DNA of 64,000 bases. Origin: DASPKT01 sp035626475. Lineage in GTDB: Bacteria; Pseudomonadota; Alphaproteobacteria; Azospirillales; Azospirillaceae. Below the pieces are notes generated by a model. The model had not been told where the DNA came from. It did not search any database and worked only from the letters and a program-made list of their open reading frames with translations. This document shows, piece after piece, positions 16,185-25,641 of the stretch; positions within the stretch are counted from its first letter, which is position 1, and each line of letters starts with the position of its first letter. The position numbers and the translations under genes were made by a program. The stretch spans positions 1 through 64,000 of the forward strand of contig DASPNP010000027.1 of NCBI GenBank assembly GCA_035626475.1. The letters are read 5' to 3'.

Positions 16185-17844
16185 GCTCCCGCTCGCCCTC
16201 CTGACGGCCCTGTCGCTCACCGCCGCGCCGGCCCTGGCCCAGGGCGGTCCGCCGGGCGGCAAGACCACGCTCGCCATCGGCCTCACCAACATGAGCGCCA
16301 CGCTGCATCCGGGCTTCGATCCGACGCAGGCGCAGGGCTTCGTGCTGGCCATGGCGCGGCGCGGCATCACCGGCTGGACGCCGGAGCTGCAGCTGGTCTG
16401 CCGCCTGTGCGAGACACTGCCCACCGTGCAGAACGGCATGGTCAAGCCGGTGACGCTGCCCGGCGGCGCCAAGGGCTGGGCCGTCACCTACCGGCTGCGC
16501 GAGGGGCTGGCCTGGGGCGACGGCACGCCGGTCACGTCGCGCGACGTGGTGTTCGGCTGGGAGGTCGGCAAGCATCCCCTGTCCGGCTACGCCCAGGGCA
16601 GCCTCTACACCGAGGAGATCGAGAAGGTCGAGGCGGTGGACGCCCGCACCTTCACCGTCACCCGCCGCCGCGCCTCCTGCGACCAGGCCGACCTCTCGCG
16701 CTTCGTCATCCTGCCCGAGCATGTCGAGCGGCCGATCTTCGAGAAGGCGCCGGCCGAATACCGCACGCGCTCGACCTACGTGACCAACCCCGCCAATCCC
16801 GGCCTCTGGTTCGGGCCGTTCAAGGTGGCCTCGGTGCAGCCGGGCGCCAGCATCGTGCTGGACCGCAACCCCGGCTGGCGGGGCACCGCCCCCCAGTTCG
16901 AGCGCATCGCCGTCCGCATCTTCGACAACCGCCAGGCGCTGGAGGCCAACCTTCTCTCCGGCGCCATCGACTATGTGGCGGGGGAGCAGGGCTTCAGCGT
17001 CCAGCAGGCCAAGACCCTCGGCGAACGCCACGCCGACCGGTTCCAGGTGGCCTGGACCCAGGGGGTGGGCTTCAACGCCCTGTTCGTGAACCTGGAGGAC
17101 CCGATCCTGGGGGATGCGCGGGTGCGCCGCGCGCTGTACCAGGCGATCGACCGGCCTTCCATCGTCAAGCGCGTGCTCTATGGCCGCGCGGTGGTGCGCC
17201 ACAATTGGGTGAGCCCGCTGGAGCCCGCGTTCGACCCGGCCGCCGGCGAGGTCGCCTACGATCCCGACGCCGCCGCCAAGGCGCTGGAGGCGGCGGGCTG
17301 GAAACCCGGGCCCGACGGCATCAGGCGCAACGCCCGGGGCGAGCGGCTGGTCGTGTCGCTGGACTGGCCGGCGGTGGGCGACGATCTGGTGCAGCAGGTC
17401 ATGATCGACGGCTGGCGCAGGATCGGCGTGGAAACCCGCGCCAACGCCACCGCGCCCCGCACCTATTTCTCCGACGTGGTGCCGAAGCGCGCCTTCCGCG
17501 GCATGGCCTATCTCGCCTGGTTCCCGGAGCCGCGCGAGGTGCCGGTGACCTCGCTGGGCAGCCGCGCCGTGCCGACCCGCGACAACAACTTCGCCGGCCG
17601 CAACTTCTCCGGCTACCGCAGCCAGGAGATGGATAGCTGGCTGGACAAGGCCGCGACCCAGTGCGCCCCGGCGGAAGCCAAGGCCGCCTGGTCCGGCCTG
17701 CAGCGCCGCTTCGCCGCCGACCTGCCGGTCCTGCCCCTCTGGTCCCGCCAGGTGCCCTACGTCGTCCCCGTCTGGCTCGACGGCCTCCGCCCCAACGCCG
17801 TCACCGCCACCAGCAACTGGGTGGAGGAGTGGCGGCGGAAGTAG
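16177..17844 (+). CDS. ABC transporter substrate-binding protein, family 5
   Basis: A 555-residue periplasmic protein of the peptide/nickel-type (SBP family 5) group. It has a signal peptide (MRKLPLALLTALSLTAAPAL, cleavage near ALA), the segment VTYRLREGLAWGDGTPVTSR, and the C-terminal RRALYQAIDRPSIVKRVLYG typical of DppA/OppA-like proteins. No permease or ATPase gene is adjacent, so it is an orphan receptor or works with a transporter encoded elsewhere. The ligand is unknown. The start codon lacks a Shine-Dalgarno sequence. It lies just downstream of a histidine kinase on the same strand. Confidence 0.9.
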   Translation: MRKLPLALLTALSLTAAPALAQGGPPGGKTTLAIGLTNMSATLHPGFDPTQAQGFVLAMARRGITGWTPELQLVCRLCETLPTVQNGMVKPVTLPGGAKGWAVTYRLREGLAWGDGTPVTSRDVVFGWEVGKHPLSGYAQGSLYTEEIEKVEAVDARTFTVTRRRASCDQADLSRFVILPEHVERPIFEKAPAEYRTRSTYVTNPANPGLWFGPFKVASVQPGASIVLDRNPGWRGTAPQFERIAVRIFDNRQALEANLLSGAIDYVAGEQGFSVQQAKTLGERHADRFQVAWTQGVGFNALFVNLEDPILGDARVRRALYQAIDRPSIVKRVLYGRAVVRHNWVSPLEPAFDPAAGEVAYDPDAAAKALEAAGWKPGPDGIRRNARGERLVVSLDWPAVGDDLVQQVMIDGWRRIGVETRANATAPRTYFSDVVPKRAFRGMAYLAWFPEPREVPVTSLGSRAVPTRDNNFAGRNFSGYRSQEMDSWLDKAATQCAPAEAKAAWSGLQRRFAADLPVLPLWSRQVPYVVPVWLDGLRPNAVTATSNWVEEWRRK

Positions 17845-17856
17845 AGGGGTGAAGCA

Positions 17857-18052
17857 TCCCTCGCCCCTTGCGGGAGAGGGATGGGCCCCGCGCGAAGCGT
17901 GGGAGGGTGAGGGGTCGGACGCCGCAGGCGGACGTTCTCGACGGGCGGCCTTAGGATACCAGTTGAGAACGCCAGCCTTCGGCTGTCGACCCCTCATCCC
18001 CCCGTTGCTGCGCAACGGGTCCCTCCTTCTCCCGCAAGGGGAGAAGGATAAA
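17857..18052. repeat. Dispersed ~200-bp structured repeat, copy 2
   Basis: The second copy of the element at 4451-4648, in the same orientation. The left ~57 bp are nearly identical to copy 1 apart from two single-base gaps, and the right 27 bp are identical. The middle hairpin is preserved with a wholly different sequence: CCCGTTGC-TGC-GCAACGGG here against CCCCAAGC-AG-GCTTGGGG in copy 1. The GTTCTCGAC stem is kept with one G-T pairing. It again sits between the 3' ends of convergent genes and runs almost to the polA stop codon. Confidence 0.88.
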
Positions 18053-18055
18053 TCC

Positions 18056-20968
18056 TCAATGCGCCTCGGCCCAGCTCCGCCCGGTTCCCGCCTCGGCGAC
18101 CAGCGGCACGCCCAGGGTCACGGCGCCCTCCATGACCCCGCGGACCACGGCGGCCGTCTCCTCGGCCTGGCCCTCGGGCACCTCGAACAGCAGCTCGTCA
18201 TGGACCTGCAGCAGCATGCGGGCCTGGAGCTTTTTGGCCTTCAGCGCGTCGGGGATGCGGATCATGGCGCGCTTGATGATGTCGGCGGCGGTGCCCTGGA
18301 TGGGGGCGTTGATGGCTTGGCGCTCGGCGAAGCTGCGGCGGTTCGGGTTCTTCTCCTGGACGCCCTGGATCCAGCATTTCCGGCCCAGCAGCGTGACGAC
18401 GTAGCCGTTCTCGCGGGCGAAGGCCTTGGTCGTCTCCATATAGGCCAGCAGCTCGGGGAAGCGCTCGAAATACTGCTTGATGAAGGCGCCCGCCTCACCG
18501 GCGCCGATGCCCAGCTGCCGGCCCAGGCCGAAGCCGCTGATGCCGTAGATGATGCCGAAATTGATGGCCTTCGCCTTGCGCCTGATATCGCTGGTCATCT
18601 GGTCCAGCGGCACGCCGAAGACTTGGCTGGCGGTCATGGCATGAATGTCGATGCCCTCGCGGAAGGCGGTCTTCAGCGCCGGCACGCCGGCCATCTCCGC
18701 CACCAGCCGCAGTTCGATCTGGCTGTAGTCGACCGACAGCAGGACGTTGCCCTCGCCCGCCACGAAGGCGCGGCGGATCTTGCGGCCCTCCTCGGTGCGG
18801 ATCGGGATGTTCTGCAGGTTCGGGTCGGTGGAGGAGAGGCGGCCGGTCGAGGTGGCGGCCATGGCGAAGCTGGTGTGGACGCGCCCGGTGCGCTCGACGA
18901 TCTGCTCCTGCAGCGCGTCGGTATAGGTCGATTTCAGCTTGGAGAGCTGGCGCCAGTCCATCACCCGCTGCACGATCTCGTGGCCCTGCTCCGCCAGCGG
19001 CTCCAGCACGGAGCTGTCGGTGGAATAGGCGCCGGTCTTGCCCTTCTTGCCGCCGGGCAGGCCCAGCCGGTCGAACAGCACCTCGCCCAGCTGCTTGGGG
19101 CTGCCGACGTTGAACGGCTCCTTGGCGAGCTCGTGGATCTCCGCCTCCAGCCCGGCCAGGCGCTGGGTGAAGTCGCGGCTGAGTTCGGCCAGGACGGCGC
19201 GGTCGACCAGCACGCCCTCCGTCTCCATCTGCGCCACCACCGGCACCAGCGGCCGCTCCATGGTCTCGTAGACGGTCACGAGGTGGGCGCGCAGCAGGTC
19301 GTGGCGCAGCACGCGGAACAGGCGCAGCGTGATGTCCGCGTCCTCCGCAGCATAGGCCACCGCCTTGTCCAGCGGCACCCGGTCGAAGGTGATGCGCGAC
19401 TTGCCCGTGCCGGTCACCTGGTCGTAGGTGATGCAGGCATGGCCGAGATGGCGCATTGCCAGCTCGTCCATGCCGTGCCCGTGCGCGCCGGTACCCAGCA
19501 CGTAGGAGAGCAGCATCGTGTCGTCGAAGGGCGCGACGCGGACATGGTGCTGGGCCAGGACCTGCAAGTCGAACTTGATGTTGTGCCCGACCTTGAGGGT
19601 GCCCTTGTCCTCCAGCAGCGGCTTGAGGATGTCGATCGCCTCGCGCAGCGGGATCTGCCTCGGTGCCTGGGGTGCCGTGCCGAAGTCGAAGCCGCCGGCC
19701 TGCGCCTGCGGGGCGGACGGGTCGACATGGGCCAGCGGGATGTAGCAGGCGCGGCCCGGCGCCACCGCCATCGAGACGCCCACCAGCTTGGCGTCGGACG
19801 GGGTGAGGCCCACCGTCTCCGTGTCCACCGCCACGGTGCCGGCGGCGAAGGCTTCCGCCACCCAGCGCTTCAGCGCTTCCGCGTCCTGGACCAGCTCGTA
19901 CTCGACGGTCGCGGGGGCGGCCACCAGCTCGCCGTCGCGCTCGGTGGCGGGCAATGCGGCGCCGTAGCTGCGGCTGTTGAAGGCGGAGCGCACGCTGTCG
20001 GTGCGGTCCCCGGCGGGCGCCGAGCCCCCAGGAACACCAGAGGGCGGCACCGGCAGGGACGGCAGGGCCGAGCCGTCGGCCAGGACGCCGTCCTTCGCCA
20101 GCTCGCTCTCCACCTTGTGGATGACCGAGCGGAAGCCCTGCACCCGCAGCCAGTCGATCAGCTTGCGGTGGTCCGGCTCGCGGACGCGCAGCTCGTCCAA
20201 CGGCTTCGGCACCGGCACATGCGGGTCGAGCGTGACCAGCTTCTTGGAGATGCGGGCGAGTTCCGCGTTTTCCACCAGCGCCTCGCGGCGCTTGGGCTGC
20301 TTGATCTCCGGCGCCCGCTCCAGCAGCGCCTCCAGGCTGCCATACTCGGTGATCAGCTGGGCGGCGGTCTTGACGCCGATGCCGGGGACGCCGGGGACAT
20401 TGTCGACGCTGTCGCCGGCCAGCGCCTGCACGTCGATGACCTTCTCCGGCGGCACGCCGAACTTCTCGAACACCTCGTCCGGGCCGATCATCTTGCCCTT
20501 CATCGGATCCATCAGCCGCACGCCATCGGTGATCAGCTGCATCAGGTCCTTGTCGGAGGACACGATGGTGCAGGGCCGCCCCTGCTCGCGGGCCAGCCGC
20601 GCGTAGGTGGCGATCAGGTCGTCGGCCTCGTAGCCCTCCAGCTGCAGGCAGGGCAGGCAGAAGGCGTCCACCGCCTCGCGGATCAGCGCGAACTGCGGCT
20701 TGAGGTCCTCGGGCGGTTCGGGGCGGTGGGCCTTGTAGTCCGGGTAGATGTCGGTGCGGAAGGTCTGGCGCTTACTGTCGAAGACCACCGCCACCGCGTC
20801 CGCCTTCTGCTCCGCCAGCAGCTTCATCAGCATGTTGGTGAAGCCCAGCACGGCGTTGACCGGGGTGCCGTCGGGACGGTTCAGCGGCGGCAGCGCGTGG
20901 TAGGCGCGGAAGATGAAGCCGGAGCCGTCAACGAGGTAGAGGGCGTCGGTCGGCGGGTTGTCGGCCAT
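18056..20968 (-). CDS. polA: DNA polymerase I
   Basis: A full-length 970-residue Pol I for repair synthesis and RNA-primer removal. The 5'-3' exonuclease domain is at the N-terminus (FDSKRQTFRTDIYPDYKAHR; LEGYEADDLIAT). The 3'-5' proofreading domain keeps its acidic residues (VAVDTETVGL; GHNIKFDLQVL; YAAEDADITLRL). The polymerase domain carries motif A (LLSVDYSQIELRLVAEM), motif B (RRKAKAINFGIIYGISGFG) and motif C (LLQVHDELLFEVPE). A Pro/Gly-rich linker separates the exonuclease domains. All three activities look intact. It is monocistronic and ends at the dispersed repeat. Confidence 0.98.
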   Translation of the reverse strand: MADNPPTDALYLVDGSGFIFRAYHALPPLNRPDGTPVNAVLGFTNMLMKLLAEQKADAVAVVFDSKRQTFRTDIYPDYKAHRPEPPEDLKPQFALIREAVDAFCLPCLQLEGYEADDLIATYARLAREQGRPCTIVSSDKDLMQLITDGVRLMDPMKGKMIGPDEVFEKFGVPPEKVIDVQALAGDSVDNVPGVPGIGVKTAAQLITEYGSLEALLERAPEIKQPKRREALVENAELARISKKLVTLDPHVPVPKPLDELRVREPDHRKLIDWLRVQGFRSVIHKVESELAKDGVLADGSALPSLPVPPSGVPGGSAPAGDRTDSVRSAFNSRSYGAALPATERDGELVAAPATVEYELVQDAEALKRWVAEAFAAGTVAVDTETVGLTPSDAKLVGVSMAVAPGRACYIPLAHVDPSAPQAQAGGFDFGTAPQAPRQIPLREAIDILKPLLEDKGTLKVGHNIKFDLQVLAQHHVRVAPFDDTMLLSYVLGTGAHGHGMDELAMRHLGHACITYDQVTGTGKSRITFDRVPLDKAVAYAAEDADITLRLFRVLRHDLLRAHLVTVYETMERPLVPVVAQMETEGVLVDRAVLAELSRDFTQRLAGLEAEIHELAKEPFNVGSPKQLGEVLFDRLGLPGGKKGKTGAYSTDSSVLEPLAEQGHEIVQRVMDWRQLSKLKSTYTDALQEQIVERTGRVHTSFAMAATSTGRLSSTDPNLQNIPIRTEEGRKIRRAFVAGEGNVLLSVDYSQIELRLVAEMAGVPALKTAFREGIDIHAMTASQVFGVPLDQMTSDIRRKAKAINFGIIYGISGFGLGRQLGIGAGEAGAFIKQYFERFPELLAYMETTKAFARENGYVVTLLGRKCWIQGVQEKNPNRRSFAERQAINAPIQGTAADIIKRAMIRIPDALKAKKLQARMLLQVHDELLFEVPEGQAEETAAVVRGVMEGAVTLGVPLVAEAGTGRSWAEAH

Positions 20969-21036
20969 GGTCGGTCTTACCGGTCAGCGGGGCGGGGCGG
21001 TCAAGATGGACGAAGCGGCGAGATCAGCCAAGGCTC

Positions 21037-21786
21037 TTAGGCAAGCCCGACGTCCCGGTCGCGGGCCAGGAAGTGCAGGCCGCAGTCCAGCGCGATCTCT
21101 TGGCCGGTGGCGGAGCGGTTGCCCAGCAGGAAGACGACCGCCCGGGCCACGTCCTCGGCATCGGCCGGGCGGCCCAGGGGCGTGCGTGCGGCCAGCCTTT
21201 GGAACTCCGCCTCGTCCTGGCCGGGGGCGGGCAGCATGTAGCCGGGCGCCACGGCGTTCACCCGCACGCGCGGCGCCAGCGCCCGGGCCAGCAGGCGCGT
21301 CGCCCCCTGCAGCGCGTATTTCGAGACGCTGTAGGAGAAATAGTCCGGGTCGGGGTTGGCGAGCTTGAAGTCCAGCAAATTCACCACCGACCCCTCCGCC
21401 CCTTCCGGCAGCTGCGCCGCCAGGTCGGATGCCAGACGGGCGGGGGCGAAGGCGTTCACGGCGGCATGGCCGGCGAAGCCGTCGAGCGTCAGCCCGGCCG
21501 CATCGTCCCACTGGAAGCGCGAGGCGGAGTTGACCAGGCCGGTGACGGGCCCGCCGATGGCGGCGGCGGCCTCGCCCACCAGCGCCCGCACCTCCGCTTC
21601 CGAGCCGAGGTCGGCGCGGACCGTGGCGCAGCGGCGGCCCAGCGCCCGGACCTCGCGGCAGGTCGCCTCCGAGTCCTCGACCGAATCATGGTGGTGCAGC
21701 ACGACGTCCCAGCCGTCGCGCGCGGCGGCGAGCGCCACCAGCCGCCCCAGCCGCTTGGCGCCCCCCGTGACCAGTACCGTCCGCAT
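21037..21786 (-). CDS. SDR oxidoreductase, pteridine reductase (FolM)-like
   Basis: A 249-residue classical short-chain dehydrogenase. The cofactor motif is TGGAKRLGR, with the Lys/Arg pattern of NADPH-dependent pteridine or dihydromonapterin reductases. The catalytic YSVSKYAL is intact, and the C-terminus LGRPADAEDVARAVVFLL is canonical. Likely role: reduction of a pterin or a related substrate. The assignment to FolM rests on the TGGxxRxG form of the glycine motif and is less certain than the SDR fold. It is monocistronic between polA and the TonB receptor. Confidence 0.8.
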   Translation of the reverse strand: MRTVLVTGGAKRLGRLVALAAARDGWDVVLHHHDSVEDSEATCREVRALGRRCATVRADLGSEAEVRALVGEAAAAIGGPVTGLVNSASRFQWDDAAGLTLDGFAGHAAVNAFAPARLASDLAAQLPEGAEGSVVNLLDFKLANPDPDYFSYSVSKYALQGATRLLARALAPRVRVNAVAPGYMLPAPGQDEAEFQRLAARTPLGRPADAEDVARAVVFLLGNRSATGQEIALDCGLHFLARDRDVGLA

Positions 21787-21837
21787 CGCCGTCCCTCGGT
21801 TGAACCGGCGAGCAATCTGGCCCCCCGGGCGGCAAAA

Positions 21838-21880
21838 GAAAAGGCCGCCCGCGCCTTGCCGGCGGGGCGGCCTCTCCGAG
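21838..21880 (-). terminator. Rho-independent terminator of the TonB receptor gene
   Basis: On the minus strand the arms AGGCCGCCCCGCCGG and CGCGGGCGGCCT form a GC-rich stem followed by TTTTCTTTT. It lies about 50 bases beyond the receptor stop codon at 21932. Confidence 0.8.
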
Positions 21881-21931
21881 GCTCGGCGGCGACCGGTGGG
21901 AGCCGGCCGCCGCCTGAAGGGACTTGTCGAC

Positions 21932-24900
21932 TTAGAAGCTCACCTGGCCGCGCAGGAAGAAGGTGCGGCCGAGCGAGCTCGCCGGACGGTTCAGCTCGCC
22001 GAAGAACGGCTTCTTGTCCGTCAGGTTGTTCACGCCGCCGGTGACGGTGACGTTCTCCGTGACGGCGTAGCTGACCGAGGCGTCGTGCACCCAGCTGGAG
22101 GGCAGGCGGGACTGGACGAAGTTGCCCACCGTCTCGTTCTCCACGCCGGTGATGGTCTGGCTGGACTGCCAGAAGCCGTACCAGGACAGGGTCAGCGCGT
22201 TCCACTCCCAGCTGACCGTCGGGTTGACGGCCCAGCGCGGGATGGCGTTCTCGCTCAGCTCGTTGTCCACGGCGCTGGCGTTGGTCGCGGACTGGAAGTT
22301 CCGGTTCCGGTGCAGCCAGGTGCCGGTGACGCCCAAATTCACGGCGCCGGCCTCGGCCATGCCGACATCCTCCAGATCGACCGTGTAGACCACGTCGAAG
22401 TCGATGCCCGAGGCCTCGAACCGGGCGAAGTTCACCTGGCTCTGGTTCAGGCCGTTGACCGCCAGGAAGGTCGGCGAGCCGGCCGTCCGGTTGCGGCTGA
22501 TCAGGCTGCAGAAGGAGTTCTGCAGCGAGGGCGCGTCATAGCAGGCGTTCAGGATGTCCTGGGCCGGCACGTTGGCGATCGCGTCCTTGATCTTGATGTT
22601 CCAGTAGTCGACCGTCGCCGAGAAGCCGGCCAGGAAGCTGGGCCGCAGCACGGCGCCCACCGTGTAGCTGGTCGAGGTCTCCTCGGTCAGGTTGATGTTG
22701 CCGCCGGTGGTGCCGTTCACGCGGGCCGTGCGCGGGTCCAGGAAGCCGGCGGGGATGCCGTCGGCGGCGCAGTTGGCGCGGCGCGCGGTCGGGTTCGGAC
22801 CGGTGCCGATCTGGCCGGCGTCGCAGGGGTCGACCACGTTGAACAGGGCCGAGGAGCGCGGCGCGAACAGCTCGTTGATGTTCGGCGCGCGCACCGTGCG
22901 GGAATAGCCGCCGCGGGCCCGGATGTCGGAGATCGGGGCGTAGACGCCGCCGACCTTCCAGGCGTCGACGCCGCCGACCGTGCTGTAGTCGCCGTAGCGG
23001 TAGGCCGCGTCCACCGACAGCAGCTCGGCGCCGGGCAGGTCGGCCAGCAGCGGCGCGTTCACCTCGGCGAAGCCTTCGACCACGTCATAGCCGCCGGTCA
23101 CGTTCTGCTGGCCGCCGCGGTTGGTGAAGCTGCGGCTCTCGAACTCCGGAACCGTGAACTCGCTCTCCTCCTCGCGGTACTCGCCGCCGACGGCGAAACC
23201 GATCGGGCCGCCCGGCAGCTCGAAGAAGGCGGCGCTGTCGCCCGTCAGCTGGACGGAGGCGACCCGCTGCTCGATGACCGAGCGGAAGAGATTGTCGGTG
23301 GAGACGAACGCGCGGGCCTCCGGGCTCGGCGCGTCCAGCGAGAACAGGTTGATCGGGCGGCAGCTGCCGTCCGACGGATTGAAGGTGTTGAAGGCGGTGA
23401 TGTCGGGGCTGCTGTCCGAGGAGGGGGGCAGCGCCGCCGGGTTCAGGCTGGAGCGGCAGACGATCTGGCCGTTCGGCGCCCGCACCGCGTCGATGGCGGC
23501 GAAGAAGCGGTCCTCCAGACGGTTCGGGCGGATGCGGTCGTTCTCGGTGCGGCCGTAATTGCCCGAGACCTCATAGCCCCAGCCATTGTCCAGCTCGCCC
23601 TGGAAGCCGCCGACGACCCGGTAGGTCTGGCGGTCGTTCTTCTCGACCGGGTTGTCGATGACGTCGGTGTGATCGCGCGTGATGATCAGCTGGTAGGTGT
23701 TGGCGAACTGCGGGTTCGCCGCGATCTGCTGGTTCACGATGTTGCGCAGCTCGGTCGGGATGAACGGGTTGTCCAGCCGGATCGGGATGCTGTCGTCGAA
23801 GGTCACGACGCCGCGGGTCAGGGTGGAGTTGCTGCGCGCGAACTTGCCCTCGACGAAGGGCTGGAAGTAGGGGCTGACCTCGTAGCGGGCGTTCAGGTTG
23901 ACGTTGTACTGCTCGATCTCCGGAACCAGGCTGTCGCGGTCCAGGAAGTCGGGCGTGCCGTCGCCGCCGGACTGGTCGTTGTTGGCGAAGACGCCGTCAC
24001 GGAACGGGCGCAGGCGGCCGGTGCCGGGATCGACGATCAGGCAGCCGAAGCCGCGGCGGCCGGGCCAGCTCTGCTGGCAGTCCGGCGTGCCGTTGGCATC
24101 CGTGTCCAGCGCCGGCAGGCGGGACGAGGTCGCCGACTCCGGGAAGCCGGTGCCGCGCGGGTCGAAGCCGATCAGGCCGTTGATGTTGGACAGGGCGAAG
24201 CGCGGGTCGTTGACGAAGGCGCGGCCCGGCGCGGTGCGGGCGCGGTCGAGCAGGGCGGCGCCGGCGATCGCCTGGTTGGCGGCGCTGAGGCTGAGGATGC
24301 GGGTGCCGGCGGTGACGCCCGCGGCGCGCAGCGCCGGCGTCAGGTCGGACTCCTGGATGAACAGGGCGGGGTTGGCGACGTCGTCGGCGATGCGGTTGCC
24401 GCGCGAGAACTTGCGGTCGCCGAAGGCCAGCTCGTCCTGGCGCAGGCCGGACACGGACAGGACCACGTTGCCGCGGCCGTTGTCGAAGTTGCGGCCGACG
24501 GTGGCGGAGGCGGAGCTGCGCAGGCCGCGGCTGACGTCATCCTCGGGCATGTCGACCTGGGCGCGGGCATCCACGCCGTCGAAATCCTGCTTCAGGATGA
24601 AATTGACCACGCCGGTGACGGCGTCGGCGCCGTAGACGGCCGAGGCACCGCCCGTCAGCACCTCGACGCGGTCCACCAGGGCGGCGGGGATGGAGGACAT
24701 GTCGACCGTCGCCTCGCCGGCGACGCCCGCGACGTGCCGGCGGCCGTTCACCAGCACCAGCGTGCGGTTGGCGCCCAGGCCGCGCAGGTTGGCGGTGGCG
24801 CGGCCGTCGGTCGTCTCGGCCAGCGTGCGGGTGGAGCGCAGCGCCGGGATGCGCGCCACGGCGTCGGCGATAGCGGTGATGCCGCGCTGGGACAGCTCGG

Positions 24901-25099
24901 CCTCACCCAGGGCGGTGATGGGAACCGGGCTCTGCTCGGCGGGACGGGCGATGCGCGAACCCGTGACGACGATCTCCTCCAGCTCGCTCACATCGCCGTT
25001 GGGCGCCTGCTGCGCGAGGGCGGGGGCTGCGAGCCCGAGCAGGACCATGGCCGTGAAACTGGCGCCACCGAGCAGGCGACCGCGCATACCGTAGTTCAT
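21932..25099 (-). CDS. TonB-dependent outer-membrane receptor
   Basis: A 1055-residue receptor. It has a signal peptide (to about residue 29, ALAQQAP) and a plug domain beginning at the TonB-box-like EEIVVTGSRI. The plug includes LRGLGANRTLVLVNGRRHV and RVEVLTGGASAVYGADAVTG, followed by a large beta-barrel ending in the terminal aromatic strand (RTFFLRGQVSF). It belongs to the VTGSRI group common in sphingomonads and caulobacters, whose ligands are often carbohydrates, peptides or other organic molecules rather than siderophores. The ligand cannot be named. ATG 25099 follows GAGGGGAAACG. It has a long AT-richer upstream region and its own terminator. No TonB/ExbBD or FecR-type genes are adjacent. 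Confidence 0.93.
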   Translation of the reverse strand: MNYGMRGRLLGGASFTAMVLLGLAAPALAQQAPNGDVSELEEIVVTGSRIARPAEQSPVPITALGEAELSQRGITAIADAVARIPALRSTRTLAETTDGRATANLRGLGANRTLVLVNGRRHVAGVAGEATVDMSSIPAALVDRVEVLTGGASAVYGADAVTGVVNFILKQDFDGVDARAQVDMPEDDVSRGLRSSASATVGRNFDNGRGNVVLSVSGLRQDELAFGDRKFSRGNRIADDVANPALFIQESDLTPALRAAGVTAGTRILSLSAANQAIAGAALLDRARTAPGRAFVNDPRFALSNINGLIGFDPRGTGFPESATSSRLPALDTDANGTPDCQQSWPGRRGFGCLIVDPGTGRLRPFRDGVFANNDQSGGDGTPDFLDRDSLVPEIEQYNVNLNARYEVSPYFQPFVEGKFARSNSTLTRGVVTFDDSIPIRLDNPFIPTELRNIVNQQIAANPQFANTYQLIITRDHTDVIDNPVEKNDRQTYRVVGGFQGELDNGWGYEVSGNYGRTENDRIRPNRLEDRFFAAIDAVRAPNGQIVCRSSLNPAALPPSSDSSPDITAFNTFNPSDGSCRPINLFSLDAPSPEARAFVSTDNLFRSVIEQRVASVQLTGDSAAFFELPGGPIGFAVGGEYREEESEFTVPEFESRSFTNRGGQQNVTGGYDVVEGFAEVNAPLLADLPGAELLSVDAAYRYGDYSTVGGVDAWKVGGVYAPISDIRARGGYSRTVRAPNINELFAPRSSALFNVVDPCDAGQIGTGPNPTARRANCAADGIPAGFLDPRTARVNGTTGGNINLTEETSTSYTVGAVLRPSFLAGFSATVDYWNIKIKDAIANVPAQDILNACYDAPSLQNSFCSLISRNRTAGSPTFLAVNGLNQSQVNFARFEASGIDFDVVYTVDLEDVGMAEAGAVNLGVTGTWLHRNRNFQSATNASAVDNELSENAIPRWAVNPTVSWEWNALTLSWYGFWQSSQTITGVENETVGNFVQSRLPSSWVHDASVSYAVTENVTVTGGVNNLTDKKPFFGELNRPASSLGRTFFLRGQVSF

Positions 25100-25641
25100 C
25101 GTTTCCCCTCGAGAGATGTTTCCCTTCGCCCGCACGCTAGGCCTTTAGGCTTATGGGCGAGCAAGAAAACTACTCAGCCGGCGGAGGAAGTCAGCATTTA
25201 TTGCGCAACCCGACTCATCTCTCTTTCCGGCCGTGGCAGAAAAGACACAAACCGGCAGGAAGAACAGCTGCAATAGCGCAGCCATCCACTGTATTCACAA
25301 GACGAGGGGCAGCAGTTTCTGACGTTACGAAGTGTCCAGGCAACAGGACTTGTCGTTTCGCTTTGCCAAGACAGTGGCTCGGGGCCACTGCTAAGCCGAC
25401 GGGGCGCCTATGGGCGTCAAAATCCTGTCGCGGAGCGCCATGACTGTCCGTTGCACTGTATCACCGGGCGATATCCGCGTGCTTGGTGTTGACTTCGTGC
25501 GAACGTTATAGTGGCGGGCGCAGTATTTGTCCGGACAAGTCGGCAACCCTGTCGCACCGGCCAAGCGGGGCCGGCCCTTGCCCCGCCGGCCGGCTTCTGG
25601 TCCCTTCGGGGCTCCCCATCTCCCGCCGGAGTCCCCCGCCC
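25100..25641. other. Divergent intergenic control region
   Basis: 542 bp separate the divergent TonB receptor and cyanophycinase genes. Between about 25140 and 25380 the sequence is noticeably richer in A and T than its surroundings. Open frames crossing it show no recognisable protein, so I read it as a regulatory region serving both genes. A possible promoter for the cyanophycinase is listed separately. Confidence 0.55.
25483..25512 (+). promoter_or_regulatory. Possible sigma-70-type promoter before cyanophycinase
   Basis: TTGGTG (25483-25488) and TATAGT (25507-25512) are separated by 18 bp. The -10 element matches the consensus at five of six bases. It is about 130 bp upstream of the cyanophycinase ATG. 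This is a visual match only. Confidence 0.35.

Noticed and set aside
21356..25276. A 1306-codon plus-strand frame opposite the TonB receptor
   Set aside because: The minus strand has a clear receptor with plug and barrel motifs. The plus frame is compositionally a shadow.
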